In this document: in pieces, positions 1 through 9,155 of the stretch
Position numbering within the stretch: position 1 is the first letter of the stretch
Layout: each line of letters starts with the position of its first letter
NCBI RefSeq assembly: GCF_000300275.1
Contig: NZ_AMRN01000007.1
Location: 186,001 to 250,000 of the forward strand
Origin: Thalassospira profundimaris WP0211
GTDB taxonomy: Bacteria > Pseudomonadota > Alphaproteobacteria > Rhodospirillales > Thalassospiraceae
Reading direction: 5' to 3'
DNA length: 64,000 bases
The notes under the pieces: generated by a model
The model's input: the letters and a program-made list of their open reading frames with translations, nothing else
Databases searched by the model: none
Told to the model about the DNA's origin: nothing
Position numbers and translations under genes: made by a program

Positions 1-441
1 GGCTGATCGCCCGCCACCATCGGTCAGGATGTAATCCTCGATACGCTCGCGCTCGATCATCTTGTTGTTGATGTAAAGACGGCCTTCCTTGACCTGAACC
101 GTATCGCCCGGCAGGCCGATCACACGCTTGATGTAATCCTGCGAGGTATCAGACGGCAGTTTAAAGACAACCACATCGCCACGTTCCGGCTCACTTTCAA
201 ATACACGGCCCGGAATGATCGGCAGGCTGAACGGCATGCTGTGCTTCGAATACCCATAAGAGAATTTCGACACAAACAGGTAATCCCCCACCAGCAAGGT
301 CGGGATCATCGAGCCAGACGGAATATTGAACGGTTCGAAAGCAAAGGTCCGAACCATAAGTGCAATGACAATGGCCCAGAAAACGGTCTTCAAGGTGTCT
401 AGCAAACCACCCGTTTTCTTCTTATGCACAAGCTTTTCCAT
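1..441 (-). CDS. lepB: Signal peptidase I, C-terminus cut by window edge
   Basis: Membrane-bound type I signal peptidase, which removes signal peptides from exported proteins at the periplasmic face of the inner membrane. The first 147 residues are present and the C-terminus lies outside the window. A basic N-terminus is followed by one membrane segment (about residues 19-35). The nucleophile Ser44 lies in SGSM, and the general-base lysine lies in box D, seen as YIKRVIGLPGD. The ATG at 441 was chosen because it starts just before the membrane anchor and follows the acpS stop by 25 bp. The gene is the last visible member of an acpS-pdxJ-led unit. Identification is firm. Confidence 0.93.
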   Translation of the reverse strand, partial: MEKLVHKKKTGGLLDTLKTVFWAIVIALMVRTFAFEPFNIPSGSMIPTLLVGDYLFVSKFSYGYSKHSMPFSLPIIPGRVFESEPERGDVVVFKLPSDTSQDYIKRVIGLPGDTVQVKEGRLYINNKMIERERIEDYILTDGGGRSA

Positions 442-466
442 TCCGTGTTCAACCAATCAATTTTTG

Positions 467-862
467 TCAATCTGCCGAAATCACAACGACCGCATTGGCC
501 ATCGGATATTCGTCCGTCAGGGTCACATACACAGAGGCAGTTTTCCCATCCGGGGTCAATTCTTCAAGTCGTGCTTGCGCACCTTGAATCAAAACCATAT
601 CGGGCTTGCCGCTGGGCTGATGTACCACACCCATGGTGTTATGATAAACACCGCGACGAAAACCGGTTCCAAGCGCCTTTGAACAGGCTTCCTTGGCGGC
701 AAACGCCATGGCAAGCGACGAGGCAGTCCGGTGCGGCTTTCGTTTGGCACGCGCAATCTCGATATCGGTAAAGACACGCTTCATGAAACGCTCACCATGG
801 CGTTCAAGAGTAGCCTCTATCCGACGGATATCGCATAAATCTGTGCCAATCCCAATGATCAT
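467..862 (-). CDS. acpS: Holo-[acyl-carrier-protein] synthase
   Basis: Transfers 4'-phosphopantetheine from CoA to apo-ACP, activating fatty-acid synthesis in the cytoplasm. The protein has 131 residues, normal for AcpS. The two magnesium-binding signatures are present: IGTDLCD with Asp8 and FAAKEA with Glu58. The gene follows pdxJ with no spacing and precedes lepB by 25 bp. This pdxJ-acpS-lepB order is common in alphaproteobacteria and indicates co-transcription. Confidence 0.96.
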   Translation of the reverse strand: MIIGIGTDLCDIRRIEATLERHGERFMKRVFTDIEIARAKRKPHRTASSLAMAFAAKEACSKALGTGFRRGVYHNTMGVVHQPSGKPDMVLIQGAQARLEELTPDGKTASVYVTLTDEYPMANAVVVISAD

Positions 863-1612
863 TTACGCATAACCTGCCTGCGTGCGTGCTTCATCCATCA
901 AACGGCGCATTTCGGCAATCGCCGCTTCAAGCCCGACAAACACCGCCTCACCAATCAGGAAATGCCCGATATTAAGCTCGGCAATTTCCGGCATGGCGGC
1001 AATCGGCTTGACGGTTTCGAAATTCAAACCGTGACCGGCGTGAATTTCAAGTCCGATCCCTGCCCCATATTGCACAGCATGGCGGATACGGTCCAGTTCG
1101 CGGGCACGTTCTTCGTCGGTCTTCGCATCGCAATAGGCCCCGGTATGGATTTCCACCACCGGCGCGCCAAGGCTTTTGGCCGCGTCAAGCTGTGCTTCGG
1201 ATGCCTCGATAAACAGTGAAACGCGAATGCCGGCATCACCAAGGTCCGAGACAAAACGTTTCAGATGATTATGCCCACCTGCTACATCCAGCCCGCCTTC
1301 GGTGGTGCGTTCTTCGCGTTTTTCCGGCACCAGGCACACGGCATGCGGCTTGGTCTGAATTGCGATGGCCAGCATTTCATCGGTTGCCGCCATCTCGAAA
1401 TTAAGCGGCAAGTCAACTTCTTCGCGCAGGCGCTGCATATCCGCATCACGGATATGGCGACGGTCTTCGCGCAAGTGTGCCGTAATCCCATCCGCACCAG
1501 CCGCCTTTGCAAGCTCTGCTGCCCGCACCGGGTCGGGCAAATCGCCGCCGCGGGCGTTTCGAATGGTCGCAACATGGTCAATATTGACCCCGAGGCGCAG
1601 CTTCGCATTCAT
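863..1612 (-). CDS. pdxJ: Pyridoxine 5'-phosphate synthase
   Basis: Condenses 1-deoxy-D-xylulose 5-phosphate with 3-amino-2-oxopropyl phosphate to make pyridoxine 5'-phosphate, the last ring-forming step of the DXP-dependent vitamin B6 pathway. The 249 residues form a TIM barrel. The N-terminal [17 protein letters not shown] and the HLREDRRHI motif are characteristic active-site segments. The start overlaps the stop of the upstream DUF2062 gene by 4 bp and the stop abuts acpS, so translation is probably coupled. The DXP precursor links it loosely to dxr, also in this window. Confidence 0.96.
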   Translation of the reverse strand: MNAKLRLGVNIDHVATIRNARGGDLPDPVRAAELAKAAGADGITAHLREDRRHIRDADMQRLREEVDLPLNFEMAATDEMLAIAIQTKPHAVCLVPEKREERTTEGGLDVAGGHNHLKRFVSDLGDAGIRVSLFIEASEAQLDAAKSLGAPVVEIHTGAYCDAKTDEERARELDRIRHAVQYGAGIGLEIHAGHGLNFETVKPIAAMPEIAELNIGHFLIGEAVFVGLEAAIAEMRRLMDEARTQAGYA

Positions 1613-2319
1613 GATGTTTCATCCTGCTTTTTGGTGGCGTGCTTTGCGGCGGTTCCGATCTTTTCCTTGGCACTTTCAAGCATCGGGCCAAGGCCATGAC
1701 GCTCGGTCTTTTTCATCCGGCGCAAGATGCGGTTATGGCGATAAATCACAACCGCACGGCGGATCGGGAAATAAAACAGTATCCAGATAACAATCGTTGT
1801 CGGAATACAGCCAACCACCATCGGCCAGATGATATCAACAATGCTGGCCCAAAGTTGCCCCAGTGCCTGCTGATCACTGACATCCCAATTGCCGAAAATA
1901 AGCCCGCCGCCGACATAGTTCAGGCCCAAAACAACAAATTCCCACAGCACCGCCATATCGAAATGCACTGTCGAACTTGCCGAATGCGCGCCAAGGATCC
2001 AGTTGCCACAGGTATAAAGCCATAACCAGATAAACGGAAACGTCCAGGGATTGCCAACCACTGTGCCCAAAAGCGACGCCACCACGTTACTGCGCGTCAA
2101 AAGGCTCAGCAGTGTCGAGATGACAAAGTGGAACCCGATAAACGGCGTGAAAGACACCGCCGCCCCAATCGCAAATCCCGATGCGATGCTATAGGGCGAT
2201 CCGGGCAAACGGGCGACGCGATGGGCAAAATACTGTGACGAACGACGCCATCCGCCGCGCGGCCATACCACGTTGCGTACACGCTGAAAGGATGAAGGTT
2301 TGCTGCGGCGCCGAAACAT
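1609..2319 (-). CDS. DUF2062 family membrane protein
   Basis: Inner-membrane protein of 236 residues with the DUF2062 signature. A basic N-terminus leads into a glycine/proline-rich block ([19 protein letters not shown]) and several hydrophobic segments, including [13 protein letters not shown]. The C-terminal 45 residues are charged and probably cytoplasmic. The family's biochemical role is not established. It overlaps pdxJ by 4 bp and heads the pdxJ-acpS-lepB unit, separated from rel by 131 bp. No catalytic motif is evident. Confidence 0.85.
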   Translation of the reverse strand: MFRRRSKPSSFQRVRNVVWPRGGWRRSSQYFAHRVARLPGSPYSIASGFAIGAAVSFTPFIGFHFVISTLLSLLTRSNVVASLLGTVVGNPWTFPFIWLWLYTCGNWILGAHSASSTVHFDMAVLWEFVVLGLNYVGGGLIFGNWDVSDQQALGQLWASIVDIIWPMVVGCIPTTIVIWILFYFPIRRAVVIYRHNRILRRMKKTERHGLGPMLESAKEKIGTAAKHATKKQDETS

Positions 2320-2450
2320 GCGGGGTCAGTTCTGGATCTAATCACGTAATGCTGTAAAATCTTGAAGCATATGCGTAAGTGCTGACTGCGCGATTGGCAA
2401 GGCTTTTGCGCCAAATTCGCCTAAAAGGTGAAGGCGTTTACAGTTCGCCG

Positions 2451-4595
2451 TCACCCGCGCGCGCGTTCAACGGCATTGACCACCGGTGTGGCACGCAATG
2501 CGGCAATGATATTGGTCAGGTGTTTGACATCGACCACATCGATATCAATCAGCATTTCAAAGAAGTCTGTCGTGCGATTGGTAAAGCGCAGATTGGTGAT
2601 ATTGCCATGGTTCTTGGCAATCACACTGGTAATAGAACTAAGCGCGCCCTGCTCATGCCCCACGGTCAATCCAAGGCGGCCGATGAAGTGTTCCGGTTCG
2701 CCCTCGTTATCCCACCCGACATCAAGCCAGCGTTCCGGCTGCTCGGTAAAGGTTTCCAGCGTATCGCAGTCAATCGTATGGATCGTCACACCCTTGCCGG
2801 TTGTGACAATCCCGACAATCCGGTCCCCCGGCAGCGGATGGCAACAGCCAGCATAATGCACGGCCATACCGGGAATAAGGCCCTTGATCGGGATGGCGTG
2901 ATCGTGTTTGCGGGCGCGCACCTTATCAAGTGGCACAACCTTGCGCACCGTTTCCTTGTCCTTGGTGCCCGGGAACACGGCATGAACAACTTCACGCCCG
3001 GTATGATGCCCGGCCCCGACAAGGGTCAAAAGCGCATCAACCGATGGCTGCTTGAAGATTTTAAGAACCCCTTCAAGCGCCTTGTCGGAATAGTCATAGC
3101 CTTCCTGGCGGAACGCCTTTTGCAGGATCGCCTTGCCAAGATCCTTGTACTGGTCTTCTTGCTGCTGGCGGATAAAGCGACGAATTCGCGCCCGCGCCTT
3201 GCCGGTAACAACAAACCGTTCCCAGGTCGGATTCGGCGTTTGCGCCTTGGAAGTGACAATCTCGACCTGATCACCGTTATTAAGCACCGTGCGCAACGGC
3301 ACCATCGCCCCATTGACCTTGGCCCCGACACAGGTATCGCCGATGTGGGTGTGGATCATATAGGCGAAATCGACCGGGGTCGCGCGGGCCGGAAGGGCAA
3401 TGACATCGCCCTTCGGGCTAAAGCAGAACACCTGATCCTGGAACATCGCAAGCTTGGTATGTTCAAGGAATTCTTCGGGCTCGGACGCATGTTCCAGAAT
3501 ATCAAGAAGGTCACGCAGCCAACGATACTGCACCCCTTCCTTCTGCTGCCCGGTCGGTGCTTCCTGCTTATAGGCCCAGTGTGCGGCCACACCGTTTTCG
3601 TTGACCTCGTGCATCTGGCGGGTACGGATCTGCACCTCGATCCGGTGATTTTCCGGGCCCAGCACCGTGGTATGGATCGAACGATATCCGTTGGGTTTGG
3701 GCGTCGAGATATAATCCTTGAACCGGCCCGGAACCACTTTGTAATTGGCGTGCAGATAGCCCAGCACTTCATAGCAATTGGGCATGTCATCGACAAGAAC
3801 GCGAAACGCCATGATGTCAGACAGCTCACCAAAGGTGATGTTCTTGCGCTGCATCTTCTGCCAGATCGAATAGGGCCGCTTTTCGCGCCCGTAAATGTCG
3901 ACCTTAAGCCCCTGGCGCGAAATGACTTCGGTCAGTTCGGATACAATCCGGCTGACGACATTGTCATCCTTCTCACGCAGGAATTCCAGACGTGCCAGGA
4001 TCGAGTCCCGTGCTTCGGGATTGATATGCTGGAAGGCCAGATCTTCAAGCTCTTCCTTGATGTCATGCATACCGATGCGTTCGGCAAGCGGAGCATAAAT
4101 CTCAAGCGTTTCAGCAGCGATCCGCACGCGCTTTTCCGGCTTGGAGATATAATGCAACGTCCGCATATTGTGCAGTCGGTCTGCAAGTTTGACCAGCAAC
4201 ACGCGAATGTCTTCAGACATCGCCAAAAGCAACTTGCGGAAGTTTTCCGCCTGCTTGGAATCTGCTGATTTAAGCTCGATCTGGGTCAGCTTGGTCACAC
4301 CATCGACCAGCTTCATGATGTTGGTCCCGAAAAGCTTGGTGATCTCTTCAGGGGTCGCATCGGTATCTTCGATGGTGTCGTGCAGAAGCGCCGTGATGAT
4401 CGTGTCGCAATCAAGCTTGTAATTGGTCAGAATGCCTGCGACTTCAATCGGATGGGAAAAATACGGGTCACCGGATGCGCGCTTTTGCGAACCGTGCTTC
4501 TGGGTCGCATAGACATAGGCCCGGTTCAGCGTGGTTTCGCACGCATCGGGGTCGTATGCCTTAACCCGTTCAACAAGTTCGTATTGCCGCATCAT
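2451..4595 (-). CDS. rel: Bifunctional (p)ppGpp synthetase/hydrolase (RSH)
   Basis: Makes and degrades the stringent-response alarmone (p)ppGpp. It has 714 residues with the full long-RSH layout. The HD hydrolase domain has His48 in SHPIE and His72-Asp73 with Glu76-Asp77 in LLHDTIED. The synthetase domain follows (about 220-350, with FRVLVDD and PKPNGYRSIHTT). Then come a TGS domain (about 390-450, VIALPARATPVDFAYMIHT) and a C-terminal ACT domain (about 640-714). An intact HD site plus synthetase motifs predicts a bifunctional enzyme, the sole long RSH typical of alphaproteobacteria. A perfect 8-bp inverted repeat lies in the leader. The upstream rpoZ has its own terminator, so rel should have its own promoter. 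Confidence 0.96.
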   Translation of the reverse strand: MMRQYELVERVKAYDPDACETTLNRAYVYATQKHGSQKRASGDPYFSHPIEVAGILTNYKLDCDTIITALLHDTIEDTDATPEEITKLFGTNIMKLVDGVTKLTQIELKSADSKQAENFRKLLLAMSEDIRVLLVKLADRLHNMRTLHYISKPEKRVRIAAETLEIYAPLAERIGMHDIKEELEDLAFQHINPEARDSILARLEFLREKDDNVVSRIVSELTEVISRQGLKVDIYGREKRPYSIWQKMQRKNITFGELSDIMAFRVLVDDMPNCYEVLGYLHANYKVVPGRFKDYISTPKPNGYRSIHTTVLGPENHRIEVQIRTRQMHEVNENGVAAHWAYKQEAPTGQQKEGVQYRWLRDLLDILEHASEPEEFLEHTKLAMFQDQVFCFSPKGDVIALPARATPVDFAYMIHTHIGDTCVGAKVNGAMVPLRTVLNNGDQVEIVTSKAQTPNPTWERFVVTGKARARIRRFIRQQQEDQYKDLGKAILQKAFRQEGYDYSDKALEGVLKIFKQPSVDALLTLVGAGHHTGREVVHAVFPGTKDKETVRKVVPLDKVRARKHDHAIPIKGLIPGMAVHYAGCCHPLPGDRIVGIVTTGKGVTIHTIDCDTLETFTEQPERWLDVGWDNEGEPEHFIGRLGLTVGHEQGALSSITSVIAKNHGNITNLRFTNRTTDFFEMLIDIDVVDVKHLTNIIAALRATPVVNAVERARG

Positions 4596-4619
4596 TCAGG
4601 GGCGTCTCCGCAGTTTCTC

Positions 4620-4642
4620 AAGGGGATATAATCCATCCCCTT
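4620..4642 (-). promoter_or_regulatory. Inverted repeat in rel leader
   Basis: AAGGGGAT at 4620-4627 and ATCCCCTT at 4635-4642 form a perfect 8-bp inverted repeat with a 7-nt spacer, 25-47 bp upstream of the rel start. It could be a leader RNA hairpin or an operator. It is not followed by a T-run and so is not a terminator. Confidence 0.45.
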
Positions 4643-4665
4643 TCATAAGATAGTACGATCTGGAC

Positions 4666-4698
4666 AAAAAAAAGCCACGGAAGATAAACACCGTGGCT
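4666..4698 (-). terminator. Rho-independent terminator after rpoZ
   Basis: The 8-bp stem AGCCACGG/CCGTGGCT (4673-4680 and 4691-4698) has a 10-nt loop. On the minus strand it is followed by seven or eight T residues. It lies 39 bp beyond the rpoZ stop. Confidence 0.9.
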
Positions 4699-4736
4699 CT
4701 TCTTTTGGAAAGGTTCAGATCAAAACCAGTCTGACC

Positions 4737-5069
4737 TTATTCTTCTTCCGACGGAGCAACAACGCCAGCGGAAGCTTCTTCAACAGCTTCAGCAACCAGT
4801 TTCGGACCGAAATCGTCTTCGGTTTCTTCCGGCTCATCGGCTTCAACATGCCGCTGCAGACCCTGCACCATGCCATTGCGCAGATCGTCAAAATCAACCG
4901 TTACTTCGGCGATTTCACGCAGCGCAACAACCGGGTTCTTGTCGTTGTCACGATCAATGGTCAGTTCTGCACCGGCCGAGATGTTGCGTGCACGCTGAGC
5001 TGCAAGCATTACAAGCTCAAAGCGGTTCGGAATCTTGTCAACGCAATCTTCGACGGTAACGCGCGCCAT
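4737..5069 (-). CDS. rpoZ: RNA polymerase omega subunit
   Basis: Small 110-residue subunit that helps fold and assemble the beta' subunit of RNA polymerase. The N-terminus [20 protein letters not shown] and the following [10 protein letters not shown] are highly typical of omega. The C-terminus is an acidic, low-complexity tail. It sits upstream of rel, as in many proteobacteria, but a strong terminator lies between them. In enterobacteria omega forms part of a ppGpp-binding site on RNA polymerase; whether that applies here cannot be read from the sequence. Confidence 0.96.
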   Translation of the reverse strand: MARVTVEDCVDKIPNRFELVMLAAQRARNISAGAELTIDRDNDKNPVVALREIAEVTVDFDDLRNGMVQGLQRHVEADEPEETEDDFGPKLVAEAVEEASAGVVAPSEEE

Positions 5070-5178
5070 AAATGTCTCCAGAAATACTTTTGGGGTGTCC
5101 AGACCGAGCTTTATAGCGTCGGATCACGTGTGTTGCAACAGCGAAACCACTCTTTCGATCAGGTTTTCGCATGCTTTA

Positions 5179-5727
5179 TCAGCCATTCGTTTGTTTGCGA
5201 ATCTGCTGATCGGCCGGCAGATCCGAAATCAGATCGTCTACTGTGCGGCTCAAAACCGGGTGAACCCAGTCGGCAACCACATCCCGCAAAGGCAGCAAGA
5301 CGAACGCCCGCTCCGCCATGCGCGGGTGCGGCACCTGAATGCCGCCCTCCTCGCGCACCAGTTCCCGGCCATAGGCAATCAGGTCAAGGTCAATGACACG
5401 CGCGGCATTGCGTTCCCGCCGGACACGCCCGAATTCGGCCTCAACTTCGTGCAAACGTTCAAGCAGATCGTGCGCAGACAGTTCCGTCGAAATGCGTGCA
5501 ACACCGTTTACATACCAAGGCTGATCAGAAATCGGCACCGGTGCGGTTTCATAAAACGATGATACCTGATCAATCGAAATGTCGCCATTTTCGGCCAATC
5601 GACGCAGTGCGGCTTTCAATGTTTGTGCAGGCGCACCATATTCTTCGGTAGGCAAATTTGCACCGAAAGCAATCAGGATAGCGTCATCCGCGATCATGCT
5701 GGTGTCTGACGGTGAAGAATTGCGCAC
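5179..5727 (-). CDS. folK: 2-amino-4-hydroxy-6-hydroxymethyldihydropteridine pyrophosphokinase
   Basis: HPPK transfers pyrophosphate from ATP to 6-hydroxymethyl-7,8-dihydropterin in folate synthesis. The family signatures are visible: AFGANLP near the N-terminus, YETAPVPISDQPWYVNGV for substrate binding, and RVIDLDLIAYG containing the magnesium-binding aspartates, followed by VPHPRMAERAFVLLPL. The length of 182 is slightly above average. An internal ATG ten codons in (MIADDAILIAFGANL) is an equally plausible start. No other folate gene is adjacent, and the gene stands between rpoZ and a divergent NYN-domain gene. Confidence 0.94.
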   Translation of the reverse strand: MRNSSPSDTSMIADDAILIAFGANLPTEEYGAPAQTLKAALRRLAENGDISIDQVSSFYETAPVPISDQPWYVNGVARISTELSAHDLLERLHEVEAEFGRVRRERNAARVIDLDLIAYGRELVREEGGIQVPHPRMAERAFVLLPLRDVVADWVHPVLSRTVDDLISDLPADQQIRKQTNG

Positions 5728-5872
5728 AAAGAAGACCTTCGGTTCGGTGATTGGGCGTATGACAAGGTTCGGAAAGACGGCATATCTAAGGGAGCCACCC
5801 TGCTCTGTCCACGATATTTTCGCCTTTCTTTGTCCCGCAGGCCACGGTAAAGATTGAAGGTCTGTTTTTAAA

Positions 5873-5892
5873 AGTTCCGGATTTTAGGAACT
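5873..5892. promoter_or_regulatory. Small palindrome upstream of NYN gene
   Basis: AGTTCC and GGAACT form a perfect 6-bp inverted repeat with an 8-nt spacer, followed by an AT-rich TAATAAT stretch about 30 bp before the gene start. It may be an operator at the promoter, but the repeat is short. Confidence 0.3.
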
Positions 5893-5927
5893 CTAATAAT
5901 TAAATTTGATGTTTGAGGAATTTAACG

Positions 5928-6536
5928 ATGATTTTTTACCCGCAAGAACGCATCGGGTTATTTATCGACGGCTCCAATCTTTATGCCGCTGCCCGTGCCC
6001 TTGGTTTTGACATTGATTACAAACGCCTTCTGGATCTTTTCGCCCAGAAAGGTCAGCTGATCCGGGCCTTCTACTACACCGCCCTGATTGAAGATCAGGA
6101 ATATTCCCCGATCCGCCCGCTTGTCGATTGGCTGGACTATAACGGCTACACCATGGTCACCAAACCGACCAAGGAATTCACCGATGCCGCCGGTCGCCGC
6201 AAGATCAAGGGCAACATGGATATCGAGTTGGCAATTGACGTCATGGAAATGGCGCAACACCTTGATCATGTTGTTATTTTCTCGGGCGATGGCGATTTCC
6301 GCCGTCTGGTTGACGCCGTGCAGCGCAAAGGTGTGCGCGTCACTGTTGTTTCGACCGTCAAATCAAACCCGCCGATGGTTGCCGACGAATTGCGCCGTCA
6401 GGCCGATAACTTTATCGAACTGACCGCCCTTGAAGGCACGATTGCGCGTAAGGTTCAGCAACGCCGCGACGACGATCACCCCGATATCGACGATCATCCT
6501 GAACATCCCGATCTCGAAGAATTCGATTACGATTGA
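5928..6536 (+). CDS. NYN domain (LabA/DUF88-like) protein, putative ribonuclease
   Basis: A 202-residue protein of the NYN/PIN-like superfamily, whose members are metal-dependent RNases. Acidic residues expected in the active site are seen in GLFIDGSNLY (Asp14, Asn17), in KGNMDIELAIDVM, and in FSGDGDFRRLVD. The C-terminal 30 residues are rich in Asp, Glu and His and look disordered. The ATG at 5928 was preferred over the TTG at 5913 because GAGGA lies 8 bp before it. A uracil-DNA glycosylase gene follows 84 bp downstream on the same strand. The substrate is unknown. Confidence 0.88.
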   Translation: MIFYPQERIGLFIDGSNLYAAARALGFDIDYKRLLDLFAQKGQLIRAFYYTALIEDQEYSPIRPLVDWLDYNGYTMVTKPTKEFTDAAGRRKIKGNMDIELAIDVMEMAQHLDHVVIFSGDGDFRRLVDAVQRKGVRVTVVSTVKSNPPMVADELRRQADNFIELTALEGTIARKVQQRRDDDHPDIDDHPEHPDLEEFDYD

Positions 6537-6620
6537 TCGCGACACTGCGTCGCACGTCACCCTGCCCTGATCACCACCGGTTACAGCCCGCACTGTAACC
6601 GGCAAAACGTCAGACTTGCC

Positions 6621-7262
6621 ATGACCGCCTATCAGCAACCCGATATCGACTGTCAGCTTTGCCCGCGCCTTGTTGAATTCCGCCGCAAGAATCAGGAAAA
6701 ATTTCCCGAATTCTACAACGGGCCGGTGCGTCCGTTCGGGCCGCTTGATGCGCGTCTTCTGATCGTCGGCCTTGCCCCCGGGCTTAAGGGGGCCAATGCC
6801 ACTGGCCGTCCCTTCACCGGCGATTACGCTGGTGATCTTTTGTATGACACGCTTAAAAAGTTCGGTTTTGCCAAGGGAACCTATGACAAACGCCCGGATG
6901 ATGGCCTTGAACTGCTTGATTGCCGCATCACCAATGCGGTGAAATGCGTGCCCCCGGAAAACAAGCCCACCGGGCCAGAGGCCAATACATGCCGCCCGTT
7001 CCTGATCAGCGAATTTGATGCCATGAAGAACCTGTCGGCCATCCTTTGCCTTGGTCAGGTGGCCCATCAGGCGATGCTGCGCACCTTCGGGCTCAAGCTT
7101 TCATCGCTGAAATTTGGCCATGGCGCGTCGCATAAAATGGAAAATGGCATCACATTGTTTGATAGCTATCACTGTTCGCGCTACAACACCCAGACCTATC
7201 GCCTGACGCCAGAGATGTTTGAAAACGTCTTTGCCGGAATTCGCGCACATCTGGACGGTTAA
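6621..7262 (+). CDS. Family 5 uracil-DNA glycosylase (UdgB-like)
   Basis: Excises uracil, and in characterised family members other deaminated bases, from DNA. The 213-residue protein carries the family motif [19 protein letters not shown] (from about residue 50) and the C-terminal motif [16 protein letters not shown], where the family usually shows HPS-x-x-N. Cysteines at 11 and 14, plus later ones near NAVKCVPPE and EANTC, fit a 4Fe-4S cluster. The gene lies immediately before recQ on the same strand. The HPS to HCS change in the second motif is worth noting. Confidence 0.9.
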   Translation: MTAYQQPDIDCQLCPRLVEFRRKNQEKFPEFYNGPVRPFGPLDARLLIVGLAPGLKGANATGRPFTGDYAGDLLYDTLKKFGFAKGTYDKRPDDGLELLDCRITNAVKCVPPENKPTGPEANTCRPFLISEFDAMKNLSAILCLGQVAHQAMLRTFGLKLSSLKFGHGASHKMENGITLFDSYHCSRYNTQTYRLTPEMFENVFAGIRAHLDG

Positions 7263-7281
7263 TTTGCCCGATACATTGCCC

Positions 7282-9114
7282 ATGCCCGACCTTCTCGACC
7301 GACCTGTACAACGTCAGCCGATTGACGTTCTGCAAGAAGTGTTCGGCTATGACAGCTTTCGCGGTCAACAGGCTGAAATCATTGATCATGTTATCGCGGG
7401 TAATGATGCACTTGTCCTGATGCCAACCGGCGGCGGCAAGTCGCTTTGCTATCAGGTGCCCGCCCTCTGCCGTCCGGGAACGGCTGTTGTCGTATCCCCG
7501 CTGATCGCCCTGATGAAGGATCAGGTCGATGCGCTTAATCAGTTGGGCGTCAAGGCGGCCTTTATCAATTCGACCCTTGCCCCCGATGCCGCGCGCGAAA
7601 TTGAAACGCGTGCCGTCGATGGTGATATCGATCTTCTCTATGTGGCGCCGGAACGCTTTGCCTCTGACCGGTTTTTAAACCTGCTCGACCGCATCAGCAT
7701 TTCCCTGTTTGCGATTGATGAAGCCCACTGCGTATCGCAATGGGGCCATGATTTCCGCCCGGAATATCGCCGCCTTGATTTGCTGCCAACCCGCTTTGCC
7801 CATGTGCCGCGCATTGCACTTACCGCAACGGCCGATACCCCCACCCGCAAAGACATTGCCGAAAACCTGCATCTGACCGATGCACAGTGCTTTATCACCG
7901 GCTTTGACCGCCCGAACATCACCTATCGCATTGAAACCAAGGGCAATGCCAAGCAACGCCTGCTGTCGTTCCTTAATCGCGAACATGCCGAAGATGCCGG
8001 GATTGTCTATTGCCTGTCACGACGCAAAACCGAAGACGTCGCGCAATGGCTTTCGGAAAATGGTCGTCCAGCCCTGCCGTATCATGCGGGTCTGGCACAG
8101 GAAACACGCCAACTTCATCAGGATCGCTTCCTGCGTGAAGACGGGCTGATCATCTGTGCCACTGTGGCGTTTGGTATGGGGATCGACAAACCCAATGTCC
8201 GCTTTGTCGCCCATCTCAATCTGCCCAAAAGCATGGAAGCTTATTATCAGGAAACCGGGCGTGCCGGGCGTGATGGACTGCCGGCCAATGCGTGGATGAA
8301 TTACGATCTGTCCGATATCGTTTCGATCCGAAGCATGGTGGCCGGTTCCGACGCGCCCGAAGCCCAGAAACGCATTGAATCGCGTAAACTCGATGCGCTG
8401 GTTGGGCTTGCGGAAACCACCCGTTGCCGCCGTCAGGTGATCCTGTCCTATTTTGGTGAAGACCGGCACGAACCGTGCGGCAACTGCGATACCTGCCTTG
8501 AACCTGTTGATACCTGGGACGCAACCCAGGCCTCGCGCAAGGCGCTGTCGGCGGTGTATCGCACCGGCCAACGCTTTGGCCCGGCGCATGTGATTGAAGT
8601 CCTGATGGGCCGCAAGACCGAAAAAATTCGCCAAAACGGCCATGACAAGCTTTCGGTCTATGCCATTGGCAAGGATATCGCCCAGCCGCAATGGCGCTCG
8701 GTCTTCCGACAGCTCCTTGCCATGGGATATCTCGAAGTCGATGTCGAAGGACATGGTGGCGTCTATCTGACCGAGGAGTCCCGACCGGTTCTGCGCGGCG
8801 AAAAAGTCGTCGAAATGCGCAAGGACCCGGGCGAAAGCAAACGCGCCATGACCAAACGTCTGCGCGATTTTGATACCGAATTCGAAAACGAGCAAGACCG
8901 CGATCTTTGGGAACGGCTGCGCACGCTGCGCCGCGAACTGGCAACCAGCCAGAATGTGCCGCCCTATGTGATCTTCAGTGACCGGACACTTTGGGAAATG
9001 GTGCGTTTCAAGCCCCGCACCCTTGAAGATATGGCATCTATCAACGGTGTCGGCGTCAAAAAGCTTGATCAGTACGGATTGGCATTTCTTGATGTCATGG
9101 ACGGACGGCGGTAA
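7282..9114 (+). CDS. recQ: ATP-dependent DNA helicase RecQ
   Basis: 3'-5' DNA helicase of recombination and fork repair. The order is Walker A ([15 protein letters not shown]), DEAH box ([18 protein letters not shown]), motif VI ([12 protein letters not shown]), zinc-binding cysteines (CRRQ...CGNCDTC), winged helix and a C-terminal HRDC domain. The ATG at 7282 gives 610 residues, matching the usual RecQ length. A TTG at 7219 would overlap the glycosylase gene by 44 bp and a TTG at 7264 is also possible. No strong ribosome-binding site marks any of them. Translation is probably coupled to the glycosylase gene. Confidence 0.95.
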   Translation: MPDLLDRPVQRQPIDVLQEVFGYDSFRGQQAEIIDHVIAGNDALVLMPTGGGKSLCYQVPALCRPGTAVVVSPLIALMKDQVDALNQLGVKAAFINSTLAPDAAREIETRAVDGDIDLLYVAPERFASDRFLNLLDRISISLFAIDEAHCVSQWGHDFRPEYRRLDLLPTRFAHVPRIALTATADTPTRKDIAENLHLTDAQCFITGFDRPNITYRIETKGNAKQRLLSFLNREHAEDAGIVYCLSRRKTEDVAQWLSENGRPALPYHAGLAQETRQLHQDRFLREDGLIICATVAFGMGIDKPNVRFVAHLNLPKSMEAYYQETGRAGRDGLPANAWMNYDLSDIVSIRSMVAGSDAPEAQKRIESRKLDALVGLAETTRCRRQVILSYFGEDRHEPCGNCDTCLEPVDTWDATQASRKALSAVYRTGQRFGPAHVIEVLMGRKTEKIRQNGHDKLSVYAIGKDIAQPQWRSVFRQLLAMGYLEVDVEGHGGVYLTEESRPVLRGEKVVEMRKDPGESKRAMTKRLRDFDTEFENEQDRDLWERLRTLRRELATSQNVPPYVIFSDRTLWEMVRFKPRTLEDMASINGVGVKKLDQYGLAFLDVMDGRR

Positions 9115-9124
9115 TCCGCCGTCC
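9103..9124 (+). terminator. Hairpin spanning the recQ stop codon
   Basis: GGACGGCGG (9103-9111) pairs perfectly with CCGCCGTCC (9116-9124). The 4-nt loop TAAT contains the recQ stop codon. The downstream T-run is weak (CTTTT about 12 bp later), so termination is uncertain. It lies between convergent genes. Confidence 0.5.
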
Positions 9125-9155
9125 CGTCATCAAATCATCTTTTGGCAGTTTTGCC

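Noticed and set aside
2400-2430. Possible terminator after rel
   Set aside because: Only a 5-bp CGCCT/AGGCG stem with the T-run inside the loop, too weak to call.
2379-4268. 629-codon open frame on the plus strand opposite rel
   Set aside because: It lies antisense to a complete, motif-rich rel gene, its translation resembles no family, and it is a codon-bias shadow.
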